DNA from: Gigantopelta aegis
Lineage: Eukaryota; Mollusca; Gastropoda; Neomphalida; Peltospiridae
Direction: 5' to 3'
Assembly (NCBI RefSeq): GCF_016097555.1
Contig: NC_054713.1
Span: 39,668,128-39,732,127 of the forward strand
Length of the DNA: 64,000 bases
Numbering within the stretch: position 1 is the first letter of the stretch; each line of letters starts with the position of its first letter. This document shows positions 37,862-47,469 of the stretch, one piece after another. The translations under genes were made by a program, and so were the position numbers. The notes beneath the pieces are model-generated. The model was given only the letters and a program-made list of their open reading frames with translations. It had not been told where the DNA came from and made no database searches.

Positions 37862-37984
37862 GCGGGGACTACTTCGACTGCGGTCGACAAGGTCAGGACT
37901 ACGCTAACGGTCAGACGTGTCAGGCTGACGGCAGGTGCGACTGCAAGACTCCGTACAGCGGCCACGACTGTAAACTGCAGGATG
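37862..37984 (+). CDS. EGF-ZP-PAN gene, exon 2 (EGF-like domain 1)
   Basis: Symmetrical 1-1 exon of 123 bp between AG and GTAAGT. It reads GGDYFDCGRQGQDYANGQ then TCQADGRCDCKTPYSGHDC. The CxC and GxxC spacing is EGF-like, but only five cysteines are visible, so one disulphide partner is missing. One-domain exons in phase 1-1 are usual for extracellular modules. The first 12 bases are shared with every unit of the intron-1 minisatellite. Confidence 0.85.
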
Positions 37985-38050
37985 GTAAGTGCAGTTCTGG
38001 TTAACATAGATAATAGTTTCCTGTCATTATTTATATTTTATGGAAGAATA

Positions 38051-38411
38051 TATATTCTCTTTAAAAAGTAGGGGAACCATAGTTTACACATGCATCATGA
38101 AGTTGCCCCGTATACGTGCGTGGGGTGTCATTCTCGATTTTGACAAAGAAGGTCCATTAATCACTGTGGAACATAATTTCTGTCAATCTTTTTCATTCTG
38201 TTGATCATACAGTTGTTATTGTTTTGGTTTTGTCATTTTTATTATTTGAATTTGCGATTTACTGATAGAAAAACGTCAGCTTTCAAATTTCACTTCTGAC
38301 CCCAATCGTCCCACAAGACTATTATCATAAAACCATTCCCCACAGCTAATATACCTTACAATTTTGGCAATTGTAAATTCTTATTAGAGTTCCCCTACTT
38401 TTTTTGAAGAG

Positions 38412-38415
<4 letters not shown>
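38051..38415. mobile_element. 365-bp MITE with Tc1-like tips
   Basis: Inverted ends TATA.TCTC...AAAAAGTAGGGGAAC and the reverse at 38389-38415 match over 22 of 27 bases. The outermost TATACTCTTC is shared with the full-length Tc1 at 15334, and both lie in (TA)n. Non-coding. Confidence 0.75.
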
Positions 38416-38463
<48 letters not shown>

Positions 38464-38496
38464 ACACACGTGCTAATCGTAGGCCCGCTGAATTGC

Positions 38497-38630
38497 CGCA
38501 AAACGCGATTGATCCTTATGAAATTGTATTGGGTAAATCCCGGGGTGTTTTTTTTCATCAAAACGCGATATACGCCAATTAAAAAAATCACTTTTACTGA
38601 AAATGAAAAATGGATATATCGCGTTTTGCG
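38497..38630. repeat. Short inverted-repeat unit with CAAAACGCGAT motif
   Basis: cgcaaaacgcgat (38497-38509) is perfectly inverted at 38618-38630, and a third copy, caaaacgcgatata, lies at 38559-38572. It is flanked by (TA)/(CA) and (TATG) microsatellites. Possibly another small MITE. Confidence 0.65.
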
Positions 38631-38654
38631 TCTGAACTCTTCATATGTATATAT

Positions 38655-38659
38655 ACATG

Positions 38660-38691
<32 letters not shown>

Positions 38692-38833
38692 TGTATGTAT
38701 GTACGTATGTATGTATGATTGTATGTATGTCTGTCTGTCTATCTGTCTGTATATATCTCTACTAGCATATATCTATGAATCCATTTATCTATCTACTAGT
38801 ATCTGTCTGTCTGTATTTCTGTTTGTCTATCTA

Positions 38834-38876
<43 letters not shown>

Positions 38877-38960
38877 GTCTGCCTGCCTGCCTGCCTGTCT
38901 GTATGTGTGTATGTTTGTCGATGTGTCTGTCTGTGTGTCTGACTGTCTATCTTGTATCCG
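38655..38960. repeat. (TATG)n and (TCTG)n microsatellites
   Basis: TATG units at 38665-38715 and TCTG/CCTG units to about 38945. Open frames here are low complexity. Confidence 0.9.
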
Positions 38961-39197
38961 TCACCTTCCGCGTACCAGTGACACTGTTTGCAGGTGAGAA
39001 AGGCACATCTCTGGGTACCAGTGGCATTGGCATTGTAATTGTCTAAACTGATGAGATAGCTAAATGTTTTACTATAGTGGTGACTCCCAGTGGCTGATCG
39101 AAAAAATCCATTTAGATGCCACAAACGTTCCCAAAGTGATACCTCGGATTCTCCAACTTTAATAAATTAAATATATATATATATATATATATAGTAT

Positions 39198-39759
39198 ATA
39201 GGTCTTGCTGGAGGTACATTCAAGGAGAGGTTTAACAACCACACTAAATCTTTCAAATATGAACGCTATGAAAAAGAGACAGAACTGTCAAAATACATCT
39301 GGGAGCTCAAACGAAAAAAAACCGCCTATCACATCAATTGGGAAATCGTCAGGAAATCGGACACACGGAAACGCAGCTCGGGACAATGCAACCTGTGCAT
39401 CGAGGAGAAGCTCTCAATACTATTTGAAAAAGGAGACAAGCTACTCAACAAAAGGACAGAACTCATATCAAAATGCCGCCACAGCAACAAGCCGAGAGTC
39501 TCACGACTGACGTGCCATGACGTCAGGAGCGCACCGCCGCGTACACACAGCGTGACGTCACCTTAACTGTCACAATTATAAACACTCATCTGATGAAGGC
39601 GAGGAGCCTGAAACTCCGAGTAATGAGTTATTAGTGAATACTAAAAATTTAGTGTACCTGCTCCACTAACATTGTGTTGAGCACTTTATGTCCAATAGTG
39701 ATAACAAATATATTACTGTAATGCTCCTTGTATAAGTTGAGCACTTTTCTTCAATCACC
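39198..39759 (+). mobile_element. Leading partial unit of the Penelope-like array
   Basis: Starts abruptly inside the GIY-YIG coding region (GLAGGTFKERFNNH), directly after a (TA)n run, and continues through the stop (39564-39566) and non-coding region into the first full unit. A partial unit at the head of a tandem array is typical of Penelope-like elements. Confidence 0.92.
39584..39628 (+). ncRNA. Hammerhead ribozyme, copy 1
   Basis: Type-I-like fold: stem I ACTCAT/ATGAGT, core CTGATGA, stem II AGGC-gagga-GCCT, core GAAA, minimal stem III CTC-C-GAG, then TA with cleavage expected after the A at 39622. Hammerheads with very short stem III are known in Penelope-like elements. All conserved core positions are present. 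Confidence 0.88.
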
Positions 39760-41955
39760 ATGGACCATATCCGTTTCGACTATTCCACAAAAAACATTCC
39801 TTTACCAACACGAAAGGAATACTTAAAGAGACTGCTTGAGAAAGTGGAAAGTGTAATAAAGCGTATGAGATGGAAAGCTTTCTTCTTTGAAAAGAACAAC
39901 GATGATAAACGCAACCATGACGACCCAACACCGAACAAAGATAGCAAATTCGGACTTAACTCCAGGAAAACACCCCCACAAATAGAAGGTTTAGCACCCT
40001 TCGAAAAGGACATGCTACACATGGTTGAGACCATACAGTTCAAGAATGCATATGACCAGTTCCAGAACACCATGAAAGAGGACATAAGGCATATAAACAA
40101 CTCCAAAAAAGTGTTTGTACCTGCAGACAAGACTAGAAACTTCTACAAGTTAGAAGTGGACACTTATGACAAAATGCTAACAGAAAACATTACAACGAAG
40201 TACAAACATGCAGACGACCAAACAATCGAAGATATCAACACAGAGTTCGAGTACGTCAGCAATGCCCTAGGAATACGTGACAGAATAGACAAGATGGCAG
40301 AGACCCGAGCATTCATCACCTTGAAAGATCATAAGGACAATTTTGCCACTAATCCAAGTTGCAGACTCATCAATCCAGCAAAAAGCGAAATCGGTAGGAT
40401 CAGCAAAATTATGTTAGACCGAATAAACAGTGAAACACGACTCAAGACGCAAATGAACCAATGGAGAAACACTTCCGCTGTACTTGAATGGTTCTCAGCT
40501 CTGCATGATAAAAAAGAACTATCCTTCCTCGTATTCGACATTGTGGACTTCTACCCTTCCATAACACCTGAACTACTCGACAAGGCATTGAAATGGGCGA
40601 AGAAATATACAGTCATCCCAGATATAGAATACACAACTATCATGCATGCAAGAAAATCACTACTTTTTGACAACAAAGAACAGCCATGGGTGAAAAATTA
40701 CACTCCCAATGCATTCGACGTCACCATGGGCGGATATGATGGAGCGGAAGTGTGCGAACTAGTAGGACTCCTCATCCTACACACAATTCAAACAAATACC
40801 TCCGACATGAACGTCGGACTGTACAGAGATGACGGTCTAGCAGTTCTACGCAGAAGTTCAGGAAGCCAAGCAGACAGAATGAGGAAAATGCTCATCAAAA
40901 TATTCAAAGATCTTGGCCTAAAGATCACCATCCAGACCAACCTGAAAATAGTCAACTATCTGGACATCACCCTGAACCTTGAAACTGACTCCCACAAACC
41001 CTACAGGAAACCCAACAACGAACCCGTTTACATCAACGTCAGCTCAAACCACCCACCCGCAATCACGAAGCAAATACCAAAATCAATCGGCAAACGAATT
41101 TCCCTTCTGTCTTCCCATGAAGACTACTTCGCGGAAGCTGCACTAGGGTACAACAAAGCGCTGAGGACAAGTGGCTACACAGTAAACATCCAATACGACC
41201 CGCCTAAACATAGAGAACAACCAGACACAAAGAAAAGGAAAAGACCCAGAAAAATCACATGGTTCAACCCCCCATTCAGCAAGAATGTGAAGACAAACGT
41301 CGGTAGCGTGTTCATCAAATTGATATCCAAGCATTTCCCAAGTAATCACAAGTACCACACATTGTTCAACAGAAACAACCTGAAAATCAGCTACAGCTGC
41401 ATGAAAAACTTCGGAGCAATAATCAAAAGCCACAACACGAAAATCACCCAGAGCTCAACCGATCCCGCACAAAAAAAGCCTTGTAACTGCAGACAGAAGA
41501 ACGAATGCCCCCTGAACGGCAACTGCCAAACTAGCTCCCTCGTATACCGGGCAAACGTGGCATCTGGTAAGACTGTCAGATCATACATAGGTCTTGCTGG
41601 AGGTACATTCAAGGAGAGGTTTAACAACCACACTAAATCTTTCAAATATGAACGCTATGAAAAAGAGACAGAACTGTCAAAATACATCTGGGAGCTCAAA
41701 CGAAAAAAAACCGCCTATCACATCAATTGGGAAATCGTCAGGAAATCGGACACACGGAAACGCAGCTCGGGACAATGCAACCTGTGCATCGAGGAGAAGC
41801 TCTCAATACTATTTGAAAAAGGAGACAAGCTACTCAACAAAAGGACAGAACTCATATCAAAATGCCGCCACAGCAACAAGCCGAGAGTCTCACGACTGAC
41901 GTGCCATGACGTCAGGAGCGCACCGCCGCGTACACACAGCGTGACGTCACCTTAA
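39760..41955 (+). CDS. Penelope-like element RT plus GIY-YIG endonuclease, unit 1
   Basis: 731 aa, uninterrupted, from MDHIRFDYSTKNI. The N-terminal 240 residues carry the element-specific domain (FVPADKTRNFYKL near 125, TLKDHKDNFATNPSCRLINP near 190). The RT shows VDFYPSIT (D263) and LYRDDGLAV (D357/D358), related to telomerase RT. A Cys-rich linker (CNCRQKNECPLNGNC, from about residue 575) precedes the GIY-YIG nuclease (SYIGLAGGTFKERF near 608, then CxxC near 660). The element makes cDNA primed at a nick; this copy looks competent. Confidence 0.95.
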   Translation: MDHIRFDYSTKNIPLPTRKEYLKRLLEKVESVIKRMRWKAFFFEKNNDDKRNHDDPTPNKDSKFGLNSRKTPPQIEGLAPFEKDMLHMVETIQFKNAYDQFQNTMKEDIRHINNSKKVFVPADKTRNFYKLEVDTYDKMLTENITTKYKHADDQTIEDINTEFEYVSNALGIRDRIDKMAETRAFITLKDHKDNFATNPSCRLINPAKSEIGRISKIMLDRINSETRLKTQMNQWRNTSAVLEWFSALHDKKELSFLVFDIVDFYPSITPELLDKALKWAKKYTVIPDIEYTTIMHARKSLLFDNKEQPWVKNYTPNAFDVTMGGYDGAEVCELVGLLILHTIQTNTSDMNVGLYRDDGLAVLRRSSGSQADRMRKMLIKIFKDLGLKITIQTNLKIVNYLDITLNLETDSHKPYRKPNNEPVYINVSSNHPPAITKQIPKSIGKRISLLSSHEDYFAEAALGYNKALRTSGYTVNIQYDPPKHREQPDTKKRKRPRKITWFNPPFSKNVKTNVGSVFIKLISKHFPSNHKYHTLFNRNNLKISYSCMKNFGAIIKSHNTKITQSSTDPAQKKPCNCRQKNECPLNGNCQTSSLVYRANVASGKTVRSYIGLAGGTFKERFNNHTKSFKYERYEKETELSKYIWELKRKKTAYHINWEIVRKSDTRKRSSGQCNLCIEEKLSILFEKGDKLLNKRTELISKCRHSNKPRVSRLTCHDVRSAPPRTHSVTSP

Positions 41956-41972
41956 CTGTCACAATTATAAAC

Positions 41973-42017
41973 ACTCATCTGATGAAGGTGAGGAGCCTGA
42001 AACTCCGAGTAATGAGT
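41973..42017 (+). ncRNA. Hammerhead ribozyme, copy 2
   Basis: Same fold as the first copy, exactly 2389 bp downstream. Stem II ends AGGT instead of AGGC, giving a G-U wobble against GCCT, so folding is retained. Expected cleavage is after 42011. Confidence 0.88.
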
Positions 42018-42148
42018 TATTAGTGAATACTAAAAATTTAGTGTACCTGCTCCACTAACATTGTGTTGAGCACTTTATGTCCAATAGTGATAACAAATAT
42101 ATTACTGTAATGCTCCTTGTATAAGTTGAGCACTTTTCTTCAATCACC

Positions 42149-44344
42149 ATGGACCATATCCGTTTCGACTATTCCACAAAAAACATTCCTTTACCAACAC
42201 GAAAGGAATACTTAAAGAGACTGCTTGAGAAAGTGGAAAGTGTAATAAAGCGTATGAGATGGAAAGCTTTCTTCTTTGAAAAGAACAACGATGATAAACG
42301 CAACCATGACGACCCAACACCGAACAAAGATAGCAAATTCGGACTTAACTCCAGGAAAACACCCCCACAAATAGAAGGTTTAGCACCCTTCGAAAAGGAC
42401 ATGCTACACATGGTTGAGACCATACAGTTCAAGAATGCATATGACCAGTTCCAGAACACCATGAAAGAGGACATAAGGCATATAAACAACTCCAAAAAAG
42501 TGTTTGTACCTGCAGACAAGACTAGAAACTTCTACAAGTTAGAAGTGGACACTTATGACAAAATGCTAACAGAAAACATTACAACGAAGTACAAACATGC
42601 AGACGACCAAACAATCGAAGATATCAACACAGAGTTCGAGTACGTCAGCAATGCCCTAGGAATACGTGACAGAATAGACAAGATGGCAGAGACCCGAGCA
42701 TTCATCACCTTGAAAGATCATAAGGACAATTTTGCCACTAATCCAAGTTGCAGACTCATCAATCCAGCAAAAAGCGAAATCGGTAGGATCAGCAAAATTA
42801 TGTTAGACCGAATAAACAGTGAAACACGACTCAAGACGCAAATGAACCAATGGAGAAACACTTCCGCTGTACTTGAATGGTTCTCAGCTCTGCATGATAA
42901 AAAAGAACTATCCTTCCTCGTATTCGACATTGTGGACTTCTACCCTTCCATAACACCTGAACTACTCGACAAGGCATTGAAATGGGCGAAGAAATATACA
43001 GTCATCCCAGATATAGAATACACAACTATCATGCATGCAAGAAAATCACTACTTTTTGACAACAAAGAACAGCCATGGGTGAAAAATTACACTCCCAATG
43101 CATTCGACGTCACCATGGGCGGATATGATGGAGCGGAAGTGTGCGAACTAGTAGGACTCCTCATCCTACACACAATTCAAACAAATACCTCCGACATGAA
43201 CGTCGGACTGTACAGAGATGACGGTCTAGCAGTTCTACGCAGAAGTTCAGGAAGCCAAGCAGACAGAATGAGGAAAATGCTCATCAAAATATTCAAAGAT
43301 CTTGGCCTAAAGATCACCATCCAGACCAACCTGAAAATAGTCAACTATCTGGACATCACCCTGAACCTTGAAACTGACTCCCACAAACCCTACAGGAAAC
43401 CCAACAACGAACCCGTTTACATCAACGTCAGCTCAAACCACCCACCCGCAATCACGAAGCAAATACCAAAATCAATCGGCAAACGAATTTCCCTTCTGTC
43501 TTCCCATGAAGACTACTTCGCGGAAGCTGCACTAGGGTACAACAAAGCGCTGAGGACAAGTGGCTACACAGTAAACATCCAATACGACCCGCCTAAACAT
43601 AGAGAACAACCAGACACAAAGAAAAGGAAAAGACCCAGAAAAATCACATGGTTCAACCCCCCATTCAGCAAGAATGTGAAGACAAACGTCGGTAGCGTGT
43701 TCATCAAATTGATATCCAAGCATTTCCCAAGTAATCACAAGTACCACACATTGTTCAACAGAAACAACCTGAAAATCAGCTACAGCTGCATGAAAAACTT
43801 CGGAGCAATAATCAAAAGCCACAACACGAAAATCACCCAGAGCTCAACCGATCCCGCACAAAAAAAGCCTTGTAACTGCAGACAGAAGAACGAATGCCCC
43901 CTGAACGGCAACTGCCAAACTAGCTCCCTCGTATACCGGGCAAACGTGGCATCTGGTAAGACTGTCAGATCATACATAGGTCTTGCTGGAGGTACATTCA
44001 AGGAGAGGTTTAACAACCACACTAAATCTTTCAAATATGAACGCTATGAAAAAGAGACAGAACTGTCAAAATACATCTGGGAGCTCAAACGAAAAAAACC
44101 CGCCTATCACATCAATTGGGAAATCGTCAGGAAATCGGACACACGGAAACGCAGCTCGGGACAATGCAACCTGTGCATCGAGGAGAAGCTCTCAATACTA
44201 TTTGAAAAAGGAGACAAGCTACTCAACAAAAGGACAGAACTCATATCAAAATGCCGCCACAGCAACAAGCCGAGAGTCTCACGACTGACGTGCCATGACG
44301 TCAGGAGCGCACCGCCGCGTACACACAGCGTGACGTCACCTTAA
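42149..44344 (+). CDS. Penelope-like element RT plus GIY-YIG endonuclease, unit 2
   Basis: Identical in length and almost identical in sequence to unit 1; the only protein difference I see is Thr to Pro in the KRKK-AYH segment near residue 650. All RT, Cys-linker and GIY-YIG motifs are kept. The intervening non-coding region (41956-42148) holds the ribozyme and is the pseudo-LTR-like junction between units. Confidence 0.95.
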   Translation: MDHIRFDYSTKNIPLPTRKEYLKRLLEKVESVIKRMRWKAFFFEKNNDDKRNHDDPTPNKDSKFGLNSRKTPPQIEGLAPFEKDMLHMVETIQFKNAYDQFQNTMKEDIRHINNSKKVFVPADKTRNFYKLEVDTYDKMLTENITTKYKHADDQTIEDINTEFEYVSNALGIRDRIDKMAETRAFITLKDHKDNFATNPSCRLINPAKSEIGRISKIMLDRINSETRLKTQMNQWRNTSAVLEWFSALHDKKELSFLVFDIVDFYPSITPELLDKALKWAKKYTVIPDIEYTTIMHARKSLLFDNKEQPWVKNYTPNAFDVTMGGYDGAEVCELVGLLILHTIQTNTSDMNVGLYRDDGLAVLRRSSGSQADRMRKMLIKIFKDLGLKITIQTNLKIVNYLDITLNLETDSHKPYRKPNNEPVYINVSSNHPPAITKQIPKSIGKRISLLSSHEDYFAEAALGYNKALRTSGYTVNIQYDPPKHREQPDTKKRKRPRKITWFNPPFSKNVKTNVGSVFIKLISKHFPSNHKYHTLFNRNNLKISYSCMKNFGAIIKSHNTKITQSSTDPAQKKPCNCRQKNECPLNGNCQTSSLVYRANVASGKTVRSYIGLAGGTFKERFNNHTKSFKYERYEKETELSKYIWELKRKKPAYHINWEIVRKSDTRKRSSGQCNLCIEEKLSILFEKGDKLLNKRTELISKCRHSNKPRVSRLTCHDVRSAPPRTHSVTSP

Positions 44345-44361
44345 CTGTCACAATTATAAAC

Positions 44362-44406
44362 ACTCATCTGATGAAGGCGAGGAGCCTGAAACTCCGAGTA
44401 ATGAGT
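44362..44406 (+). ncRNA. Hammerhead ribozyme, copy 3
   Basis: Sequence identical to copy 1, at the same 2389-bp spacing. Expected cleavage is after 44400. Confidence 0.88.
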
Positions 44407-44537
44407 TATTAGTGAATACTAAAAATTTAGTGTACCTGCTCCACTAACATTGTGTTGAGCACTTTATGTCCAATAGTGATAACAAATATATTACTGTAAT
44501 GCTCCTTGTATAAGTTGAGCACTTTTCTTCAATCACC

Positions 44538-46733
44538 ATGGACCATATCCGTTTCGACTATTCCACAAAAAACATTCCTTTACCAACACGAAAGGAATAC
44601 TTAAAGAGACTGCTTGAGAAAGTGGAAAGTGTAATAAAGCGTATGAGATGGAAAGCTTTCTTCTTTGAAAAGAACAACGATGATAAACGCAACCATGACG
44701 ACCCAACACCGAACAAAGATAGCAAATTCGGACTTAACTCCAGGAAAACACCCCCACAAATAGAAGGTTTAGCACCCTTCGAAAAGGACATGCTACACAT
44801 GGTTGAGACCATACAGTTCAAGAATGCATATGACCAGTTCCAGAACACCATGAAAGAGGACATAAGGCATATAAACAACTCCAAAAAAGTGTTTGTACCT
44901 GCAGACAAGACTAGAAACTTCTACAAGTTAGAAGTGGACACTTATGACAAAATGCTAACAGAAAACATTACAACGAAGTACAAACATGCAGACGACCAAA
45001 CAATCGAAGATATCAACACAGAGTTCGAGTACGTCAGCAATGCCCTAGGAATACGTGACAGAATAGACAAGATGGCAGAGACCCGAGCATTCATCACCTT
45101 GAAAGATCATAAGGACAATTTTGCCACTAATCCAAGTTGCAGACTCATCAATCCAGCAAAAAGCGAAATCGGTAGGATCAGCAAAATTATGTTAGACCGA
45201 ATAAACAGTGAAACACGACTCAAGACGCAAATGAACCAATGGAGAAACACTTCCGCTGTACTTGAATAGTTCTCAGCTCTGCATGATAAAAAAGAACTAT
45301 CCTTCCTCGTATTCGACATTGTGGACTTCTACCCTTCCATAACACCTGAACTACTCGACAAGGCATTGAAATGGGCGAAGAAATATACAGTCATCCCAGA
45401 TATAGAATACACAACTATCATGCATGCAAGAAAATCACTACTTTTTGACAACAAAGAACAGCCATGGGTGAAAAATTACACTCCCAATGCATTCGACGTC
45501 ACCATGGGCGGATATGATGGAGCGGAAGTGTGCGAACTAGTAGGACTCCTCATCCTACACACAATTCAAACAAATACCTCCGACATGAACGTCGGACTGT
45601 ACAGAGATGACGGTCTAGCAGTTCTACGCAGAAGTTCAGGAAGCCAAGCAGACAGAATGAGGAAAATGCTCATCAAAATATTCAAAGATCTTGGCCTAAA
45701 GATCACCATCCAGACCAACCTGAAAATAGTCAACTATCTGGACATCACCCTGAACCTTGAAACTGACTCCCACAAACCCTACAGGAAACCCAACAACGAA
45801 CCCGTTTACATCAACGTCAGCTCAAACCACCCACCCGCAATCACGAAGCAAATACCAAAATCAATCGGCAAACGAATTTCCCTTCTGTCTTCCCATGAAG
45901 ACTACTTCGCGGAAGCTGCACTAGGGTACAACAAAGCGCTGAGGACAAGTGGCTACACAGTAAACATCCAATACGACCCGCCTAAACATAGAGAACAACC
46001 AGACACAAAGAAAAGGAAAAGACCCAGAAAAATCACATGGTTCAACCCCCCATTCAGCAAGAATGTGAAGACAAACGTCGGTAGCGTGTTCATCAAATTG
46101 ATATCCAAGCATTTCCCAAGTAATCACAAGTACCACACATTGTTCAACAGAAACAACCTGAAAATCAGCTACAGCTGCATGAAAAACTTCGGAGCAATAA
46201 TCAAAAGCCACAACACGAAAATCACCCAGAGCTCAACCGATCCCGCACAAAAAAAGCCTTGTAACTGCAGACAGAAGAACGAATGCCCCCTGAACGGCAA
46301 CTGCCAAACTAGCTCCCTCGTATACCGGGCAAACGTGGCATCTGGTAAGACTGTCAGATCATACATAGGTCTTGCTGGAGGTACATTCAAGGAGAGGTTT
46401 AACAACCACACTAAATCTTTCAAATATGAACGCTATGAAAAAGAGACAGAACTGTCAAAATACATCTGGGAGCTCAAACGAAAAAAAACCGCCTATCACA
46501 TCAATTGGGAAATCGTCAGGAAATCGGACACACGGAAACGCAGCTCGGGACAATGCAACCTGTGCATCGAGGAGAAGCTCTCAATACTATTTGAAAAAGG
46601 AGACAAGCTACTCAACAAAAGGACAGAACTCATATCAAAATGCCGCCACAGCAACAAGCCGAGAGTCTCACGACTGACGTGCCATGACGTCAGGAGCGCA
46701 CCGCCGCGTACACACAGCGTGACGTCACCTTAA
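44538..46733 (+). pseudogene. Penelope-like element RT-endonuclease, unit 3 (frame interrupted once)
   Basis: Same 2196-bp coding region as units 1 and 2, with one interruption just before the RT palm; all other motifs match. A complete product is not expected from this unit. The array ends about 30 bp past the fourth ribozyme, at about 46819, directly against a (TA)n run. Confidence 0.93.
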
Positions 46734-46750
46734 CTGTCACAATTATAAAC

Positions 46751-46795
46751 ACTCATCTGATGAAGGCGAGGAGCCTGAAACTCCGAGTAATGAGT
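46751..46795 (+). ncRNA. Hammerhead ribozyme, copy 4
   Basis: Identical to copy 1; lies at the terminal edge of the array, with only about 25 bp of element remaining after it. Confidence 0.88.
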
Positions 46796-46984
46796 TATTA
46801 GTGAATACTAAAAATTTAGTATATATATATATATGTATGTATATATATATATATATATATGTATGTATATATATCGCAAAATTTAAGGGTGCAGGATTCG
46901 TGGCCCCTTTAGATTTGCCACTGATATTTGTAAGTGCCATTACACGTGAGAAAGACAAATCTCTTTTATAATTTATTATTACAG

Positions 46985-47122
46985 ATGACAAGAGTGCAGC
47001 CCCGTGTACCAGTATAACTGATTCGTGTGGCTCCGATGGCGGACTCTGCTATAACAAGGGAGGAAATAAGACCTGTTACTGTCCACCTGCCTCGGTTGGA
47101 GCCCAGTGCGAATACAAGCGAT
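46985..47122 (+). CDS. EGF-ZP-PAN gene, exon 3 (EGF-like domain 2)
   Basis: Symmetrical 1-1 exon of 138 bp between TTATTACAG and GTAAGT. It reads DDKSAAPCTSITDSCGSDGG then LCYNKGGNKTCYCPPASVG and AQCEYKR. All six EGF cysteines are present with C-x-C and a G between the last pair. The phase fits exon 2 exactly although about 9 kb of transposons separate them. Confidence 0.88.
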
Positions 47123-47176
47123 GTAAGTTTACTCTTATCTCCCTTAAACTACACAGCCCGGTACCGGTTGTGAGGG

Positions 47177-47430
47177 ACCGGCCTCGGTAGTGTCATGGTT
47201 AAGCCATCGGACATAAGGCTGGTAGGTACAGGACTCAACGACTCAATGGGTAGGTGTAAGACCACTACACCCTCTTCTCTCTCAATAACACCTAACCACT
47301 AACACTAATCCATTGTCCTGGACAGACAACCCAGATATCTGAGATGTGTGTGTGTGTGCCCAGAAGGACAGGGTGATTGAACCTTAATTGTATATTAGCA
47401 CGAACATAAGTTGAAATGAAATGAAATGGT
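47177..47430 (+). mobile_element. SINE with GGCCTCGGTAG head and (GAAAT)n tail
   Basis: tRNA-like head 'ccggcctcggtagtgtcatgg', central 'actcaatgggtaggtgtaa', 'ctaaccactaacac', 'gtcctggacagaca', and tail 'aagttgaaatgaaatg'. The tail differs from the chimeric SINE at 24009, which shares its head. Box B is degraded by a short deletion after 'ggtaggtac'. Confidence 0.85.
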
Positions 47431-47469
47431 TGTGAATTTAAGCAGCTCACTGGCGAGTTCTGAGAAAGG

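Noticed and set aside
39205-39510. 101-aa frame in an alternative phase, repeated at 41594, 43983 and 46372, plus repeated minus-strand frames
   Set aside because: Shadows of the GIY-YIG region of the Penelope-like element; repeated only because the element is.
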